NCBI RefSeq assembly: GCF_024211275.1
Contig: NZ_JAMLDX010000015.1
Span: forward strand, 46,167 to 110,166
Origin: Sphingomonas tagetis
Lineage (GTDB): Bacteria > Pseudomonadota > Alphaproteobacteria > Sphingomonadales > Sphingomonadaceae
Direction of reading: 5' to 3'
DNA: 64,000 nucleotides
Shown: positions 25,575-34,286 of the stretch, piece after piece
How the letters are laid out: each line of letters starts with the position of its first letter
How positions within the stretch are numbered: the first letter of the stretch is position 1
Program-made: the position numbers and the translations under genes
Notes under the pieces: model-generated
The model's input: the letters and a program-made list of their open reading frames with translations, nothing else
Told to the model about the DNA's origin: nothing
The model's database searches: none

Positions 25575-26489
25575 ATGACCCTCCAGCAGCAGCGCTTCTC
25601 GCCCGAAGCCGTCATGCACTGGTCGCAGACGCTACGGCGCGATGGCTATTGCATCATTCCCGACGCCATCGACGTTGCGGCGGTCGAGACGATATCGTCC
25701 GATTTCGCCGGCGCGTTCGAGAACACGCCGATGGCCATCGGCCCCTTCTACGGCTCCTGGACCAAGCGGTTCCACGGCTTGCTGGGACGGTCGGCAGAGA
25801 TGGACCATTTTGTGCGCGACCCGCTTATCCTGTCGATCGCCGAAGAGATCTTGCTGCCGGGCTGCGAGATGATCCAGCTCAACCTGACCCAGGCGATCGA
25901 GATCCTGCCGGGCGGACGCGAGCAGCCGCCGCACCGGGACCAGGATATGTGGCCCGTCCGCCAGCCGGGGCTTGAGTATCTGGTCAATGTGATGTGGCCA
26001 TTCACGCGCTACACCGCGGAAAATGGGGCGACGATTGTCTGGCCCGGCAGCCATTTGCGGCAGGAAGAGATCGTGCTCGACCCCGCTGACGCGATTATCG
26101 CGGAGATGCCGCCCGGATCAGCCCTGCTGTTTCTCGGCTCGACGCTTCATGCCGGCGGCGCGAACCGCACATGCCAGTCGCGGCGCGGAATGATCGTCAG
26201 CTACAGCCTGGGATGGCTCAAGCCCTATGAACTGCCCTGGCTCGCCTATCCACCCGAGATCGCCCGGACCTTCCCGCGCGAGCTCGCCAAGCTGGCCGGC
26301 TACCGATCGCATCGCCCCAATCTCGGCACGTTCGAGGGACGCTGCGCGTCCGACCTGCTTGAGTGCGACGAAACGCCGAAGGGCGCTGTCGACGCCTTAC
26401 GCCCGGAGCATGAGGCGCTGATCGAGCAATATTATGCGGGCATGTTCGATGGAGGGCGCAATGGGCCTCCCAAATCCGGCCGCGAATGA
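25575..26489 (+). CDS. Phytanoyl-CoA dioxygenase (PhyH) family oxygenase
   Basis: A 304-residue non-heme iron, 2-oxoglutarate-dependent oxygenase. The iron ligands H120-x-D122 (PPHRDQDMW) and H192 (GSTLHAGGANRT), and the 2-oxoglutarate-binding Arg204 (SRRGMIVSY), are all in place. It starts 11 bases after luxI, so it is probably in the same transcript. I recall PhyH genes next to luxI in several sphingomonads; modification of the lactone signal or of a related lipid is an inference. The 3' end overlaps the marR gene by 29 bases. Confidence 0.85.
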   Translation: MTLQQQRFSPEAVMHWSQTLRRDGYCIIPDAIDVAAVETISSDFAGAFENTPMAIGPFYGSWTKRFHGLLGRSAEMDHFVRDPLILSIAEEILLPGCEMIQLNLTQAIEILPGGREQPPHRDQDMWPVRQPGLEYLVNVMWPFTRYTAENGATIVWPGSHLRQEEIVLDPADAIIAEMPPGSALLFLGSTLHAGGANRTCQSRRGMIVSYSLGWLKPYELPWLAYPPEIARTFPRELAKLAGYRSHRPNLGTFEGRCASDLLECDETPKGAVDALRPEHEALIEQYYAGMFDGGRNGPPKSGRE

Positions 26490-26862
26490 CGGGCCGGCAA
26501 CCGCGCAAATGGATGCGCTTCGCACGATCGCCCGTCTGACGCTGCGCATGCACGCGGCGATCGGCGGGCAGCTCGGCCGCGAGCTATTCTCCGCGCCCGC
26601 GCTCGACATGCTGCTCGACCTCTATGTGCAGGAAGACCGGCAACCGATCTCGCTGACGAGCCTGTGCGGCGCCGCCTCGGTCCCGCCGCGCACCGCGCTC
26701 AACACCATCAACCGGATGGTCGAGCGCGGCTTGCTCGATCGTTCGCCCGACCCCGATGACGGGCGCCGCGTTCATATCCGCCTGTCGACGGCGGGGATCG
26801 AACTGCTCGACGCCTGCTGCGCCGATCTGCGGGCGATCCTATGGCAGGACCGGTGGCGGTGA
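26461..26862 (+). CDS. MarR-type winged-helix regulator
   Basis: A 133-residue winged-helix protein: LTSLCGAASVPPRTALNTIN recognition helix region, then the wing RMVERGLLDRSPDPDDGRRV and a dimerisation helix (LSTAGIELLDACCADLRAIL). GGAGGG directly upstream favours the ATG at 26461. It overlaps phyH and is probably co-expressed with the quorum-sensing genes. The ligand is unknown. An inverted repeat (CAAATCT/AGATTTG) lies just after its stop. Confidence 0.75.
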   Translation: MGLPNPAANDGPATAQMDALRTIARLTLRMHAAIGGQLGRELFSAPALDMLLDLYVQEDRQPISLTSLCGAASVPPRTALNTINRMVERGLLDRSPDPDDGRRVHIRLSTAGIELLDACCADLRAILWQDRWR

Positions 26863-26883
26863 CGCCGCCGGGCTTGCCTCTTT

Positions 26884-26904
26884 CAAATCTCTGAGGCAGA
26901 TTTG
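26884..26904. repeat. CAAATCT/AGATTTG inverted repeat
   Basis: 7-bp perfect arms around CTGAGGC, 21 bases past the marR stop. This is compatible with a weak terminator of the luxR-marR unit or with an operator upstream of fecI. The rest of 26905-27098 shows no gene. Confidence 0.45.
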
Positions 26905-27098
26905 TTACACGAAGCGGGTTCTGCCGGCGGCCGCTTCCCGGATATTTTCCGCCAGGCATCACGAGCGCTGAACCGCGAAGGTTCGCCGCAAGCATCGGCT
27001 TCTATGTCGGCATCCCGAGGATGCTGGGCTCGTGTTTCTTTCGTCGTTCGACGTCGCGCAAATCGACGTCCTTATCCGCCGTGGCGGCGCGTGACGCC

Positions 27099-27632
27099 AT
27101 GCTCGATCCATTCGGGCCGGCATGCGGCGTCACGCAGGATGAAGACAGTCACCGGCGCCTCGCCGCCATCTATCGCGAACGGGCGCCGCAGCTCACCCGC
27201 TATCTGCGGTCCCGGCTTCGCGGATCCGATGGCGAAGACCTCGTGCATGACGCGTTCGCACGGCTGGCGCGGCGTGGCTCGCTCGCGACACTGCAAAATC
27301 CCGAAGCCTATCTCAAGCGGATCATCCGCAATCTCCTCATCGACCGGAAGCGCCGCGCCGCGGTCAGGCCGCAGCTTGTCGATCTGGAGGATCATGAGCC
27401 GCAGATCCGGGCCGACCAGACCGATGGCATCGAGTTAGCGCAGTTGCAGACGCGGTATCGGACCGTCGTGGACGCATTGCCGCCCCGCACGCGGCAGGTG
27501 TTCCTGCTCCATCGCGTGGAGGGCCAAAGCATGAAGGACATTGCAGCCGATCTGGACATCAGCACGCGGACCGTCGAATGGCATGTCGCCCAGGCGATCC
27601 TCAAGATTGGCGAGGCGCTCGACCGACCATGA
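27099..27632 (+). CDS. fecI: FecI-type ECF sigma factor
   Basis: A 177-residue ECF sigma factor with region 2 (YLRSRLRGSDGEDLVHDAFA, AYLKRIIRNLLIDRKRR) and region 4 (ALPPRTRQVFLLHRVEGQSM, IAADLDISTRTVEWHV). This is the FecI-like subtype that pairs with a FecR anti-sigma regulator. The ATG at 27099 is the first plausible start, though the ribosome site is poor. Its stop overlaps the fecR start (ATGA). It should direct transcription of the downstream TonB receptor and isopeptidase genes. Confidence 0.85.
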   Translation: MLDPFGPACGVTQDEDSHRRLAAIYRERAPQLTRYLRSRLRGSDGEDLVHDAFARLARRGSLATLQNPEAYLKRIIRNLLIDRKRRAAVRPQLVDLEDHEPQIRADQTDGIELAQLQTRYRTVVDALPPRTRQVFLLHRVEGQSMKDIAADLDISTRTVEWHVAQAILKIGEALDRP

Positions 27633-28684
27633 CCGACTCATCCCAACCTCACGACCGGCCCGCCGGACAGCTGACCGAGGAAGCTGCAATGTGGTTCGCG
27701 CGGATGCGCGGGCCCGAGGCCGAAGCACACCGACCCGAATTCGACTCATGGCTCGCCCGCGGCGCGCTTCACAGACGCGCCTACAACCGCGCCGCAGAAA
27801 TCTTCAGCATGGGCAAGTTTCTCGAAGCGGAACCCGGGGCAGAGTCCGCGCACGACGAGCGCGGTAGCCCATCGACGGCGCGCAAAGGCGCGCTCGCCGG
27901 CCTCGCCGCCATCGCGATTGCTACGGCCGGAGCAATTGCCTGGCAGACAGGCTTGCTTACCGCACCGACATCGCGATCTGACATTGCCGGACGCGCGGGT
28001 GATCAGGCCGCACCGCTACCACTGGCGGTGCTCGAACTCGCCGCCGAAACATCCCCCGAGGTCGAGACGCTCGTCGATGGCTCGAAACTCACGCTGAGTC
28101 CGAACACCCGGTTGAACGTCCGGCTCGAAGCGGCCCGGCGTACGCTTTGGCTTATCAAGGGCCGCGCCCGCTTCGAGGTGGCGCATGAGGCGCGGCCCTT
28201 CACCGTGATCGCCAATGGTACGCAGGTCGTCGCGCGGGGAACGGTGTTCGACGTCGAGATTACGCCGGAGGACCGCGTAGCGGTGAACTTGCTGCGCGGC
28301 GCGGTCGATGTGACGACACCCGCCCGCGGTTCGGCCAAGGCTACGACGATGCGGCTCCGGCCCGGCCAGTCGATCATGGTCGCGCAGCTCGCGCCGGGCG
28401 CCGCCACCATCGCGGACGCGCCATCGGTCTCTGCCACAACTGCTATCGAACCCACGTCCGCGCTGCGCGACTTCACCGGCGTTCGGCTCGCCGATCTTGC
28501 GGCCGAAGCCAACCGCTATGGCCCGGTGCCGATCCGTCTCGCCGAGCCACGTCTCGGCAATATGCGCGTGTCGGGCAGCTTCCGAATCGACGACACGGAA
28601 AAGCTCGCAGGGCGGCTTGCCCAGGTGCTCGATCTGCGCGCCGACCGCAGCGATCCCAAGCAGATCACGCTGTCGGCCCGCTGA
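27629..28684 (+). CDS. fecR: FecR-type transmembrane anti-sigma regulator
   Basis: A 351-residue FecR-family protein. The cytoplasmic N-terminal domain (EEAAMWFARMRGPEAEAHRP, FDSWLARGALHRRAYNRA) is followed by one membrane segment (about residues 86-105, GALAGLAAIAIATAGAIAW). The periplasmic FecR domain has SKLTLSPNTRLNVRLEAARR, LIKGRARFEVAH and TVFDVEI, and the protein ends with a small STN-like fold. It is expected to pass the signal from the receptor's N-terminal domain to FecI. Confidence 0.88.
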   Translation: MTDSSQPHDRPAGQLTEEAAMWFARMRGPEAEAHRPEFDSWLARGALHRRAYNRAAEIFSMGKFLEAEPGAESAHDERGSPSTARKGALAGLAAIAIATAGAIAWQTGLLTAPTSRSDIAGRAGDQAAPLPLAVLELAAETSPEVETLVDGSKLTLSPNTRLNVRLEAARRTLWLIKGRARFEVAHEARPFTVIANGTQVVARGTVFDVEITPEDRVAVNLLRGAVDVTTPARGSAKATTMRLRPGQSIMVAQLAPGAATIADAPSVSATTAIEPTSALRDFTGVRLADLAAEANRYGPVPIRLAEPRLGNMRVSGSFRIDDTEKLAGRLAQVLDLRADRSDPKQITLSAR

Positions 28685-28740
28685 ATAAATTTTCAGGGCC
28701 CACCCCGTAGTCGAGGAAATTTCGCGTCCTGTCCTCTGAA

Positions 28741-28759
28741 GCGAGCCGCCGTGGCTCGC
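28741..28759 (+). promoter_or_regulatory. Hairpin just upstream of the TonB receptor gene
   Basis: GCGAGCC-GCCGT-GGCTCGC is a perfect 7-bp stem, ending 5 bases before the GAGGGGG ribosome site of the receptor gene. It may affect translation or partly end the fecIR transcript. Confidence 0.4.
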
Positions 28760-28775
28760 GAATGAGGGGGCTGGA

Positions 28776-31382
28776 ATGGCAAATCACTCGATGCGGCGTC
28801 GTCTGCTGACTGGCGCGGCCTATGCGCTGATTCTGACGGGCACGGCTGCGGCGGCACAAAGCGGCCAACGCCAGACCTACGGCATCGCCGCGCAGGATCT
28901 GGGTGTCGCGCTCAAGGAACTCGCGCGTCAGTCGGGCAAGGAGGTGGTGTTCGCGGCGGCCGCGGTCGAAGGCAAGCGTACCGCGCCGCTGCGCGGCAGC
29001 TTCACCCTCGAGCAAGCGGTGGACCGCATGCTGCGCGGCACGGGTCTCGTCGCCCGCTATGACAATGGCGGGATCCTGATCGAGGGGCGAGCGCAGGCGT
29101 CGGGCGAAGTAGACGACCGCCCGACGGAGAATGACGGCATCGTCGTGACCGGCTCTCGCATCGCGGGACCGACGCCCATTTCGCCGACGATCGTGCTGAA
29201 GCAGCGCGAGATCGCCGATGCGGGCTTCTCGAACCTGGGTGATCTGATCCGCTCGATCCCGCAGAATTATTCGGGCGGGCAGAACCCGACCGTCGCCGGC
29301 GGCGGCAATCAGGGCGGGACCAACCAGAACACGACATCGTCTTCAACGCTCAATCTGCGCGGCCTCGGTCCCGATGCGACCCTGACGCTCCTGAACGGTC
29401 ACCGGCTGCCCTATGACGCCGTCGCCCAGGGCGTCGACATCTCGGCCATCCCGCTGGCCGCGATCGACCGGATCGAGATCGTCACCGACGGCGCGTCGGC
29501 CATCTACGGTTCGGACGCGGTCGCCGGTGTCGCGAACATCATTCTCAAGCGAAGCTTCGAGGGCGTCCAGACGTCCGCCCGGTTCGGCCTGTCCACCGAT
29601 GGCGGCAATGAACAGCAGCAATATTCGCTGGCAGCGGGCACCGACTGGCAGTCGGGCGGATTCCTCGTGACCGGGGATTTCAGCCGCTCGACCGCGATTC
29701 TGGCCGGCGACCGAAAGGTCACGCGGACCCTTCACCCGACGGCGACGCTCGTTCCAAAGCTCAAGCAATATACCACGATCCTGAGCGGCTATCAGGAACT
29801 CGGAAGTGCCGCGCGTCTCGAAATCGACGCGACATATATGCGCCGTGAGTCACGCCTCCAATTGGCCTCGTCGACCACGGCAAGCTATCTAACCAATGGC
29901 GCGACAGCCGAGCCCAAAATCAGTAGCTTTTCGGTGTCGCCGTCACTGGCGATCGACGTTGCGCCGGGCTGGGAAGCCTATCTCGAAGGCACCTATGGCG
30001 AGAGCCGCACCGGCGTGCAGACCCGGCTCTATTCGGCAGGCGCCTTGGCGCTGACGGCGCTCGTCGATTACAACAACATCCTCAAGACCGGCGAGGCGGG
30101 CATCACAGGCTCGCTGGCATCGCTGCCCGGCGGCACGCTGAGGGTCGCGTTGGGCGGGGGCTATCGATCGAACACGCTCGACTTATTCACCCGCTCGATC
30201 ACGGGCGGGACACTGCGCGTGTCGGGCGATTTCGCTCGGGCGCGGGATAGCCGCTACGGGTTCGCCGAAGTCCGCGCACCGCTTATCGAGCCCGAAAATT
30301 CGACGCCGCTGATCCATCGGCTGACGCTCAGCGGTGCGGTTCGATACGAGCATTATGACGTGCTCGGCGGGGTCGCGACGCCCAAATTCGGCATCCTCTA
30401 TTCGCCGGTGCGCGATCTCGACCTGAAAGCCAGCTGGGGGCGATCGTTCAAGTCGCCGACGCTGTATCAGGAGTTCCAGTACAAGTCCGTCGCGCTGCGC
30501 CTGGCGACAGCATACGGCACGTCCACCTTCCCGGCCGGATCGACCGTGCTGCACCTGTCAGGCGGCAACCCTGACGGCCTCCAGCCCGAGCGTGCCGAAA
30601 ACCTCACACTCGCGTTGGCCTGGCGGCCAGGCTTCCTGCCCGGAGCGATCATCGATGCCAGCTATTTCGATGTCGCTTACAAGGACCGGATCGTCGCGCC
30701 GATCAGCTCCACGCTCGGCCTTTTCGCCGATCCGGTCTATGCGCATTTGATCACGCGCACCCCGACCCCAGAGCAGATCGCCGCGGCATTGGCGAATGCG
30801 CCGACGGGCCTGTCGAACCAGGCCGGCGTTCCGTTCGACGCGTCCCGCGTGGTGGCCATCGTCGACAACCGGCAGCGCAATTCGTCGCGCCAGGCAATCA
30901 AGGGTATCGATCTCAGCCTGCGCTATGCGTTCGGCGTCGGGGCTACGGGCACGCTGACCCTGCTCGGTAGCGGCAGCTATATCGAGAGCGAGCAGGTGCT
31001 GGTGGCAGGCCAGCCCACGGTCCAGCTGGCAGGTACGATCTTCCGGGCGCCGCACTGGCGCGCGCGCGGCGGCGTGAGCTGGCAAGAAGGCGGACTGACC
31101 GTCACCTCGTACCTCAACTATGTCGGCGGCACCGAAGACCGGCGCGTCTCGCCATTTGTCGATGTGGGATCGTTCACCACGCTCGACGCGGCGATCACCT
31201 ACCGGGTCGAGGCGCAAGGCTCGCCCTTCCATCGGCTCGAGCTGTCGCTGGCAGCGTCGAACCTGCTCAATGCGCCGCCCGATACGATCCGCAACTCGCT
31301 CGCCACCGATCCGACCTATGACTCGACCAACTATTCGCCGGTCGGCCGATTCTTCAGCTTCACGATCCGCAAGCAATGGTGA
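28776..31382 (+). CDS. TonB-dependent transducer receptor (lasso-peptide uptake candidate)
   Basis: An 868-residue outer-membrane receptor. After a signal peptide (cleavage near AAAQSG, residue 28) comes an STN signalling domain (about 32-105: YGIAAQDLGVALKELARQSG, LRGSFTLEQAVDRMLRGTGL). The TonB box DGIVVTGSRI follows at about 120-129, then the plug (LNLRGLGPDATLTLLNGHRL, IEIVTDGASAIYGSDAVAGV) and a 22-strand barrel ending in the FTIRKQW aromatic terminus. The STN domain marks it as a transducer working with the FecR/FecI pair just upstream. Coupling to a lasso isopeptidase gene suggests that the substrate is the lasso peptide made at 34-37 kb. Confidence 0.9.
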   Translation: MANHSMRRRLLTGAAYALILTGTAAAAQSGQRQTYGIAAQDLGVALKELARQSGKEVVFAAAAVEGKRTAPLRGSFTLEQAVDRMLRGTGLVARYDNGGILIEGRAQASGEVDDRPTENDGIVVTGSRIAGPTPISPTIVLKQREIADAGFSNLGDLIRSIPQNYSGGQNPTVAGGGNQGGTNQNTTSSSTLNLRGLGPDATLTLLNGHRLPYDAVAQGVDISAIPLAAIDRIEIVTDGASAIYGSDAVAGVANIILKRSFEGVQTSARFGLSTDGGNEQQQYSLAAGTDWQSGGFLVTGDFSRSTAILAGDRKVTRTLHPTATLVPKLKQYTTILSGYQELGSAARLEIDATYMRRESRLQLASSTTASYLTNGATAEPKISSFSVSPSLAIDVAPGWEAYLEGTYGESRTGVQTRLYSAGALALTALVDYNNILKTGEAGITGSLASLPGGTLRVALGGGYRSNTLDLFTRSITGGTLRVSGDFARARDSRYGFAEVRAPLIEPENSTPLIHRLTLSGAVRYEHYDVLGGVATPKFGILYSPVRDLDLKASWGRSFKSPTLYQEFQYKSVALRLATAYGTSTFPAGSTVLHLSGGNPDGLQPERAENLTLALAWRPGFLPGAIIDASYFDVAYKDRIVAPISSTLGLFADPVYAHLITRTPTPEQIAAALANAPTGLSNQAGVPFDASRVVAIVDNRQRNSSRQAIKGIDLSLRYAFGVGATGTLTLLGSGSYIESEQVLVAGQPTVQLAGTIFRAPHWRARGGVSWQEGGLTVTSYLNYVGGTEDRRVSPFVDVGSFTTLDAAITYRVEAQGSPFHRLELSLAASNLLNAPPDTIRNSLATDPTYDSTNYSPVGRFFSFTIRKQW

Positions 31383-33493
31383 GCAGATGCCCGCGCCGGA
31401 TTGCCAAGGGCGGCATGATTTCGCTCGCCGCGATCGTGCTGGCCACGACCTCGGCGCGGGCATCCTGCGAGGACGTGGTGCCCGCCGATCCGGCCGGCGC
31501 GCGCGACTCGCGGGACATCGAGCCTATCGATCTCGCGCGCCTTCGCGATATCGGGCCCGGCGCGGTCACGTTCCTGAACCGGAGCCCAATCGGGGTATCT
31601 CCCGACGGCAAGCAGATCGCGTTTCAGGCACGGCGTGCGGATCCTGGCACGAACAGCCATTGTCACGCCGTGCTGGTCATCGAGCCGGATGCACCAGCGA
31701 AGCAGATTGTGGTCGATCGCGGGGGCGAGTTGATCCGCGTGCATTTCCAGCGCGGCCCGCTGTCCAACTATCCGAGCGGAGAACCACAGCTCATTACGCC
31801 AATCTGGTCGCCGGACGGCCGCCATATCGGGTTTCTCAAGCGCATCGCCGGCCGAACTCAGGTCTGGGTCGCGGCGGCGGATGGCTCGGGCAGCCGACAA
31901 TTGACCCACGCCGATGCCGATGTGGAGGCGTTCGACTGGACGAGCGACGGCGCGATCCTGTTTCGCACCCGGCCGCAGCGGCGTGAGGCGCTGCAGGCGA
32001 TCGACGACGAGGGCGGATCCGGTCTCGTCTTCGACGAGCGTTGGTCACCGCTCGCTCGAAATCGGCCCTCACATCGAGAGCCGACCGCAACGCTGGTCGA
32101 GCGAATCGACCTCATCGGACAGGTGCGGCCCGCCGACGGGGACGAGCGCGAGGCGCTCGGTCGGCATGAAGCCGTGCCTGAGGGCGCGATCTGGACGGCG
32201 GCATCCCCTATTGCCGTTGCCTGGATCGCGCCCGATGACCCGAGCAGCCCCTGGAACGATGGCCGGTTGCGGGTTCGTCGCACCGGCCGGCAGCAAATTA
32301 CCTGCACCGCAGCGGCCTGTGCGGGGCAGTTCACGGCCCTCTGGTGGAGCCGTGACGAAAGGGAAGTCTGGTTTCTGCGCCGTACCGGCTGGGGCAATAG
32401 CCAGATCTCGCTCTACAGCTGGCAACCCGGCCACAGCTCGCCGCGTCATCTCCTGACCACGCGCGACGAATTGCTGGGCTGCCGCCCTGCCCGGACGCGA
32501 CTCGTCTGCGCGCTCGAGCAGTCCGCGCGGCCCCGCCGAATCGTGAGCGTCGACACGAAAACAGGCGAGATCAGCGAGATTTTCGACCCCAATCCCGAAT
32601 TCGCAGGCTTCCGGCTCGGCCCCGTCGAGCGGCTCCAGTGGACGAATGATCGAGGCATCGAGATCTATGGCGATCTGGTCCTACCACCGACGCGCAAGCC
32701 TGGCGAACGGGTGCCGCTCATCATCGTACAGTACCGCACACGTGGCTTCCTTCGCGGCGGCACGGGCGACGAATATCCAATCTTCGCGCTTGCCGCCCAA
32801 GGGTTCGCCGTGCTCAGCCTCGAACGGCCGGACTATGTATCGAGCCTAACCCCGGGCACGAATTTCGCGGAACGAGCCAAGCTTAATTATGGCGGCTGGG
32901 CTGACCGCAGGAGCGTGCTGTCGGCTTATGCGACCGGAGTCGCGCTGCTCGACCGGCGTGGCCTCATCGATCCGGCGCGGGTTGGCATCACGGGCCTCAG
33001 CGATGGCAGTGTCTCGGCGCAGTTCGCGTTGGTGAACAGCTCGCTGTTCGCCGCCGCAGCCCTGAGCGGCTGCTGCGAGGAACCCAAGACGCTTGCGCCC
33101 CTGCTGGGACTGACCGGGTCAGCCCGGCTTCGCACCTATCTTTACCCAGCCTACACCGAAGACAAACCGGAATTCTGGGAACCCTATTCGATCGCTACCA
33201 ACGCCAAGCGGTTCCGCACGCCCTTACTTGTGCAGTCATCGGACGATGAATATCTCGCCAGCCTGGAAACCTTCACCTCACTTCGCGAAGCCGGGGCGCC
33301 GATCGACCTGATCGTCTTTCCGGACGAGCATCATACGAAATGGCAACCTGCTCACCGGCTTGCCGTCTATCGCCGCAACATCGCCTGGTTCAGCTTCTGG
33401 CTCAAGGGTAGCTCATCACCGGACGCGATGCCCTCGGACCTCGGGCGATGGGCTACGCTGCGATCCGCATCTCGTCGCCAACCTGCGCCATAG
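31376..33493 (+). CDS. Lasso-peptide isopeptidase (S9 prolyl-oligopeptidase-like)
   Basis: A 705-residue alpha/beta hydrolase with a beta-propeller N-terminal half and a signal-like N-terminus (MISLAAIVLATTSARASC). The C-terminal S9 domain has the nucleophile in GLSDGS (Ser542), an acid in SSDDEY (623/624) and His652/653 in DEHHTKW. The architecture, and the position just after a FecI-FecR-TonB receptor set near lasso B and C genes, match Atxe2-type isopeptidases, which cut the isopeptide bond of lasso peptides. The start overlaps the receptor stop by 7 bases, so the two are co-translated. Exact specificity is inferred from context. Confidence 0.85.
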   Translation: MVSRCPRRIAKGGMISLAAIVLATTSARASCEDVVPADPAGARDSRDIEPIDLARLRDIGPGAVTFLNRSPIGVSPDGKQIAFQARRADPGTNSHCHAVLVIEPDAPAKQIVVDRGGELIRVHFQRGPLSNYPSGEPQLITPIWSPDGRHIGFLKRIAGRTQVWVAAADGSGSRQLTHADADVEAFDWTSDGAILFRTRPQRREALQAIDDEGGSGLVFDERWSPLARNRPSHREPTATLVERIDLIGQVRPADGDEREALGRHEAVPEGAIWTAASPIAVAWIAPDDPSSPWNDGRLRVRRTGRQQITCTAAACAGQFTALWWSRDEREVWFLRRTGWGNSQISLYSWQPGHSSPRHLLTTRDELLGCRPARTRLVCALEQSARPRRIVSVDTKTGEISEIFDPNPEFAGFRLGPVERLQWTNDRGIEIYGDLVLPPTRKPGERVPLIIVQYRTRGFLRGGTGDEYPIFALAAQGFAVLSLERPDYVSSLTPGTNFAERAKLNYGGWADRRSVLSAYATGVALLDRRGLIDPARVGITGLSDGSVSAQFALVNSSLFAAAALSGCCEEPKTLAPLLGLTGSARLRTYLYPAYTEDKPEFWEPYSIATNAKRFRTPLLVQSSDDEYLASLETFTSLREAGAPIDLIVFPDEHHTKWQPAHRLAVYRRNIAWFSFWLKGSSSPDAMPSDLGRWATLRSASRRQPAP

Positions 33494-33524
33494 CGGCGGG
33501 AGCATTCGTGCGGGCAATTGATAC

Positions 33525-33541
33525 ATAACACCTTGTGTGAT
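33525..33541. promoter_or_regulatory. Operator-like repeat upstream of higBA-type pair
   Basis: ATAACAC-CTT-GTGTGAT, arms matching at 6 of 7 bases, about 27 bases before the toxin start. This is a likely autoregulatory site for the HTH antitoxin. Confidence 0.4.
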
Positions 33542-33567
33542 ATCTCCAGACCAAGGAGACCGGGCCG

Positions 33568-33948
33568 TTGCGAATTTTCAAGAACGGCTGGTTCGAGCGC
33601 TTTGCGCGAAAGGAGCGATTGAACAACGAGGTGTTGATCACTGCTGTCAAACAGGCGGACGCGGGCCTGATCGACGCCGATCTGGGCGGCGGCCTTATCA
33701 AACAGCGCATCGCCCGGCCGGGTGGCGGCAAATCGGGCGGATATCGCTCGATCATCGTTTTCCGCAGTGGCGACCGGGCTGTTTTCCTGTTCGGGTTCGC
33801 AAAGTCGGCCCGGGACAATATTTCCAAGGCCGACCTTGCACTGCTGAAGCAGACCGCGAGCGAGGTGTTGGGATGGCAGCAAGAAGATCTAGACGCGTTG
33901 GTGCGCTCTGGCGCACTGGTGGAGATGGACGATGACGAAGAAAGCTGA
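33568..33948 (+). CDS. higB: RelE/HigB-like toxin
   Basis: A 126-residue RelE-superfamily toxin of the subtype starting MRIFKNGWFERFARKERLNN, with GGGKSGGYRSIIVFRSGDRA and VFLFGFAKSARDNIS blocks, typical of ribosome-associated mRNA endonuclease toxins. It starts at TTG 33568 with AAGGAG 9 bases upstream. The toxin-first gene order and 17-base overlap with an HTH antitoxin match HigBA. The pair sits between the lasso isopeptidase and lasso cyclase genes. Confidence 0.8.
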   Translation: MRIFKNGWFERFARKERLNNEVLITAVKQADAGLIDADLGGGLIKQRIARPGGGKSGGYRSIIVFRSGDRAVFLFGFAKSARDNISKADLALLKQTASEVLGWQQEDLDALVRSGALVEMDDDEES

Positions 33949-34264
33949 GGCCAAGACCTATCGCAGCGAGATTGCCGGCGCTGTGCATGAGATGATCAGC
34001 GGCGCCCATGAGGCGGGCGTTGTTTCGCTCGAGACTTTGCGCAGTTTCGACAAGGCATGCCTTGCGCCCATTCCCGTCATTGAAGGCGCGGAAATCCGCG
34101 CTTTGCGCGAACGCGAGCGCGTTTCACAACCCGTATTTGCGGCCTACTTCAATGTGTCGCGCAACCTGGTCTCGGACTGGGAGCGCAATGTGAAGCGGCC
34201 GGGCGGTCCCGCGCTTCGACTGCTTTCGATCGTTCAGCGCAAGGGGCTGCAGGCCATCGCCTGA
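33932..34264 (+). CDS. higA: HigA-like HTH antitoxin
   Basis: A 110-residue protein with a C-terminal XRE helix-turn-helix: IRALRERERVSQPVFAAYFN then VSRNLVSDWERNVKRPGGPA. The N-terminal 50 residues would cover the toxin. The ATG at 33932 lies within the toxin gene end. Its end is 22 bases from the convergent lasso C gene. Confidence 0.8.
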   Translation: MTKKAEAKTYRSEIAGAVHEMISGAHEAGVVSLETLRSFDKACLAPIPVIEGAEIRALRERERVSQPVFAAYFNVSRNLVSDWERNVKRPGGPALRLLSIVQRKGLQAIA

Positions 34265-34286
34265 TTTAGGTCTCACGCTGAGGGCG

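Noticed and set aside
28700..28735. FecI-type promoter upstream of the receptor
   Set aside because: A GGAAAT hexamer is present, but I could not find a second box at a credible distance.
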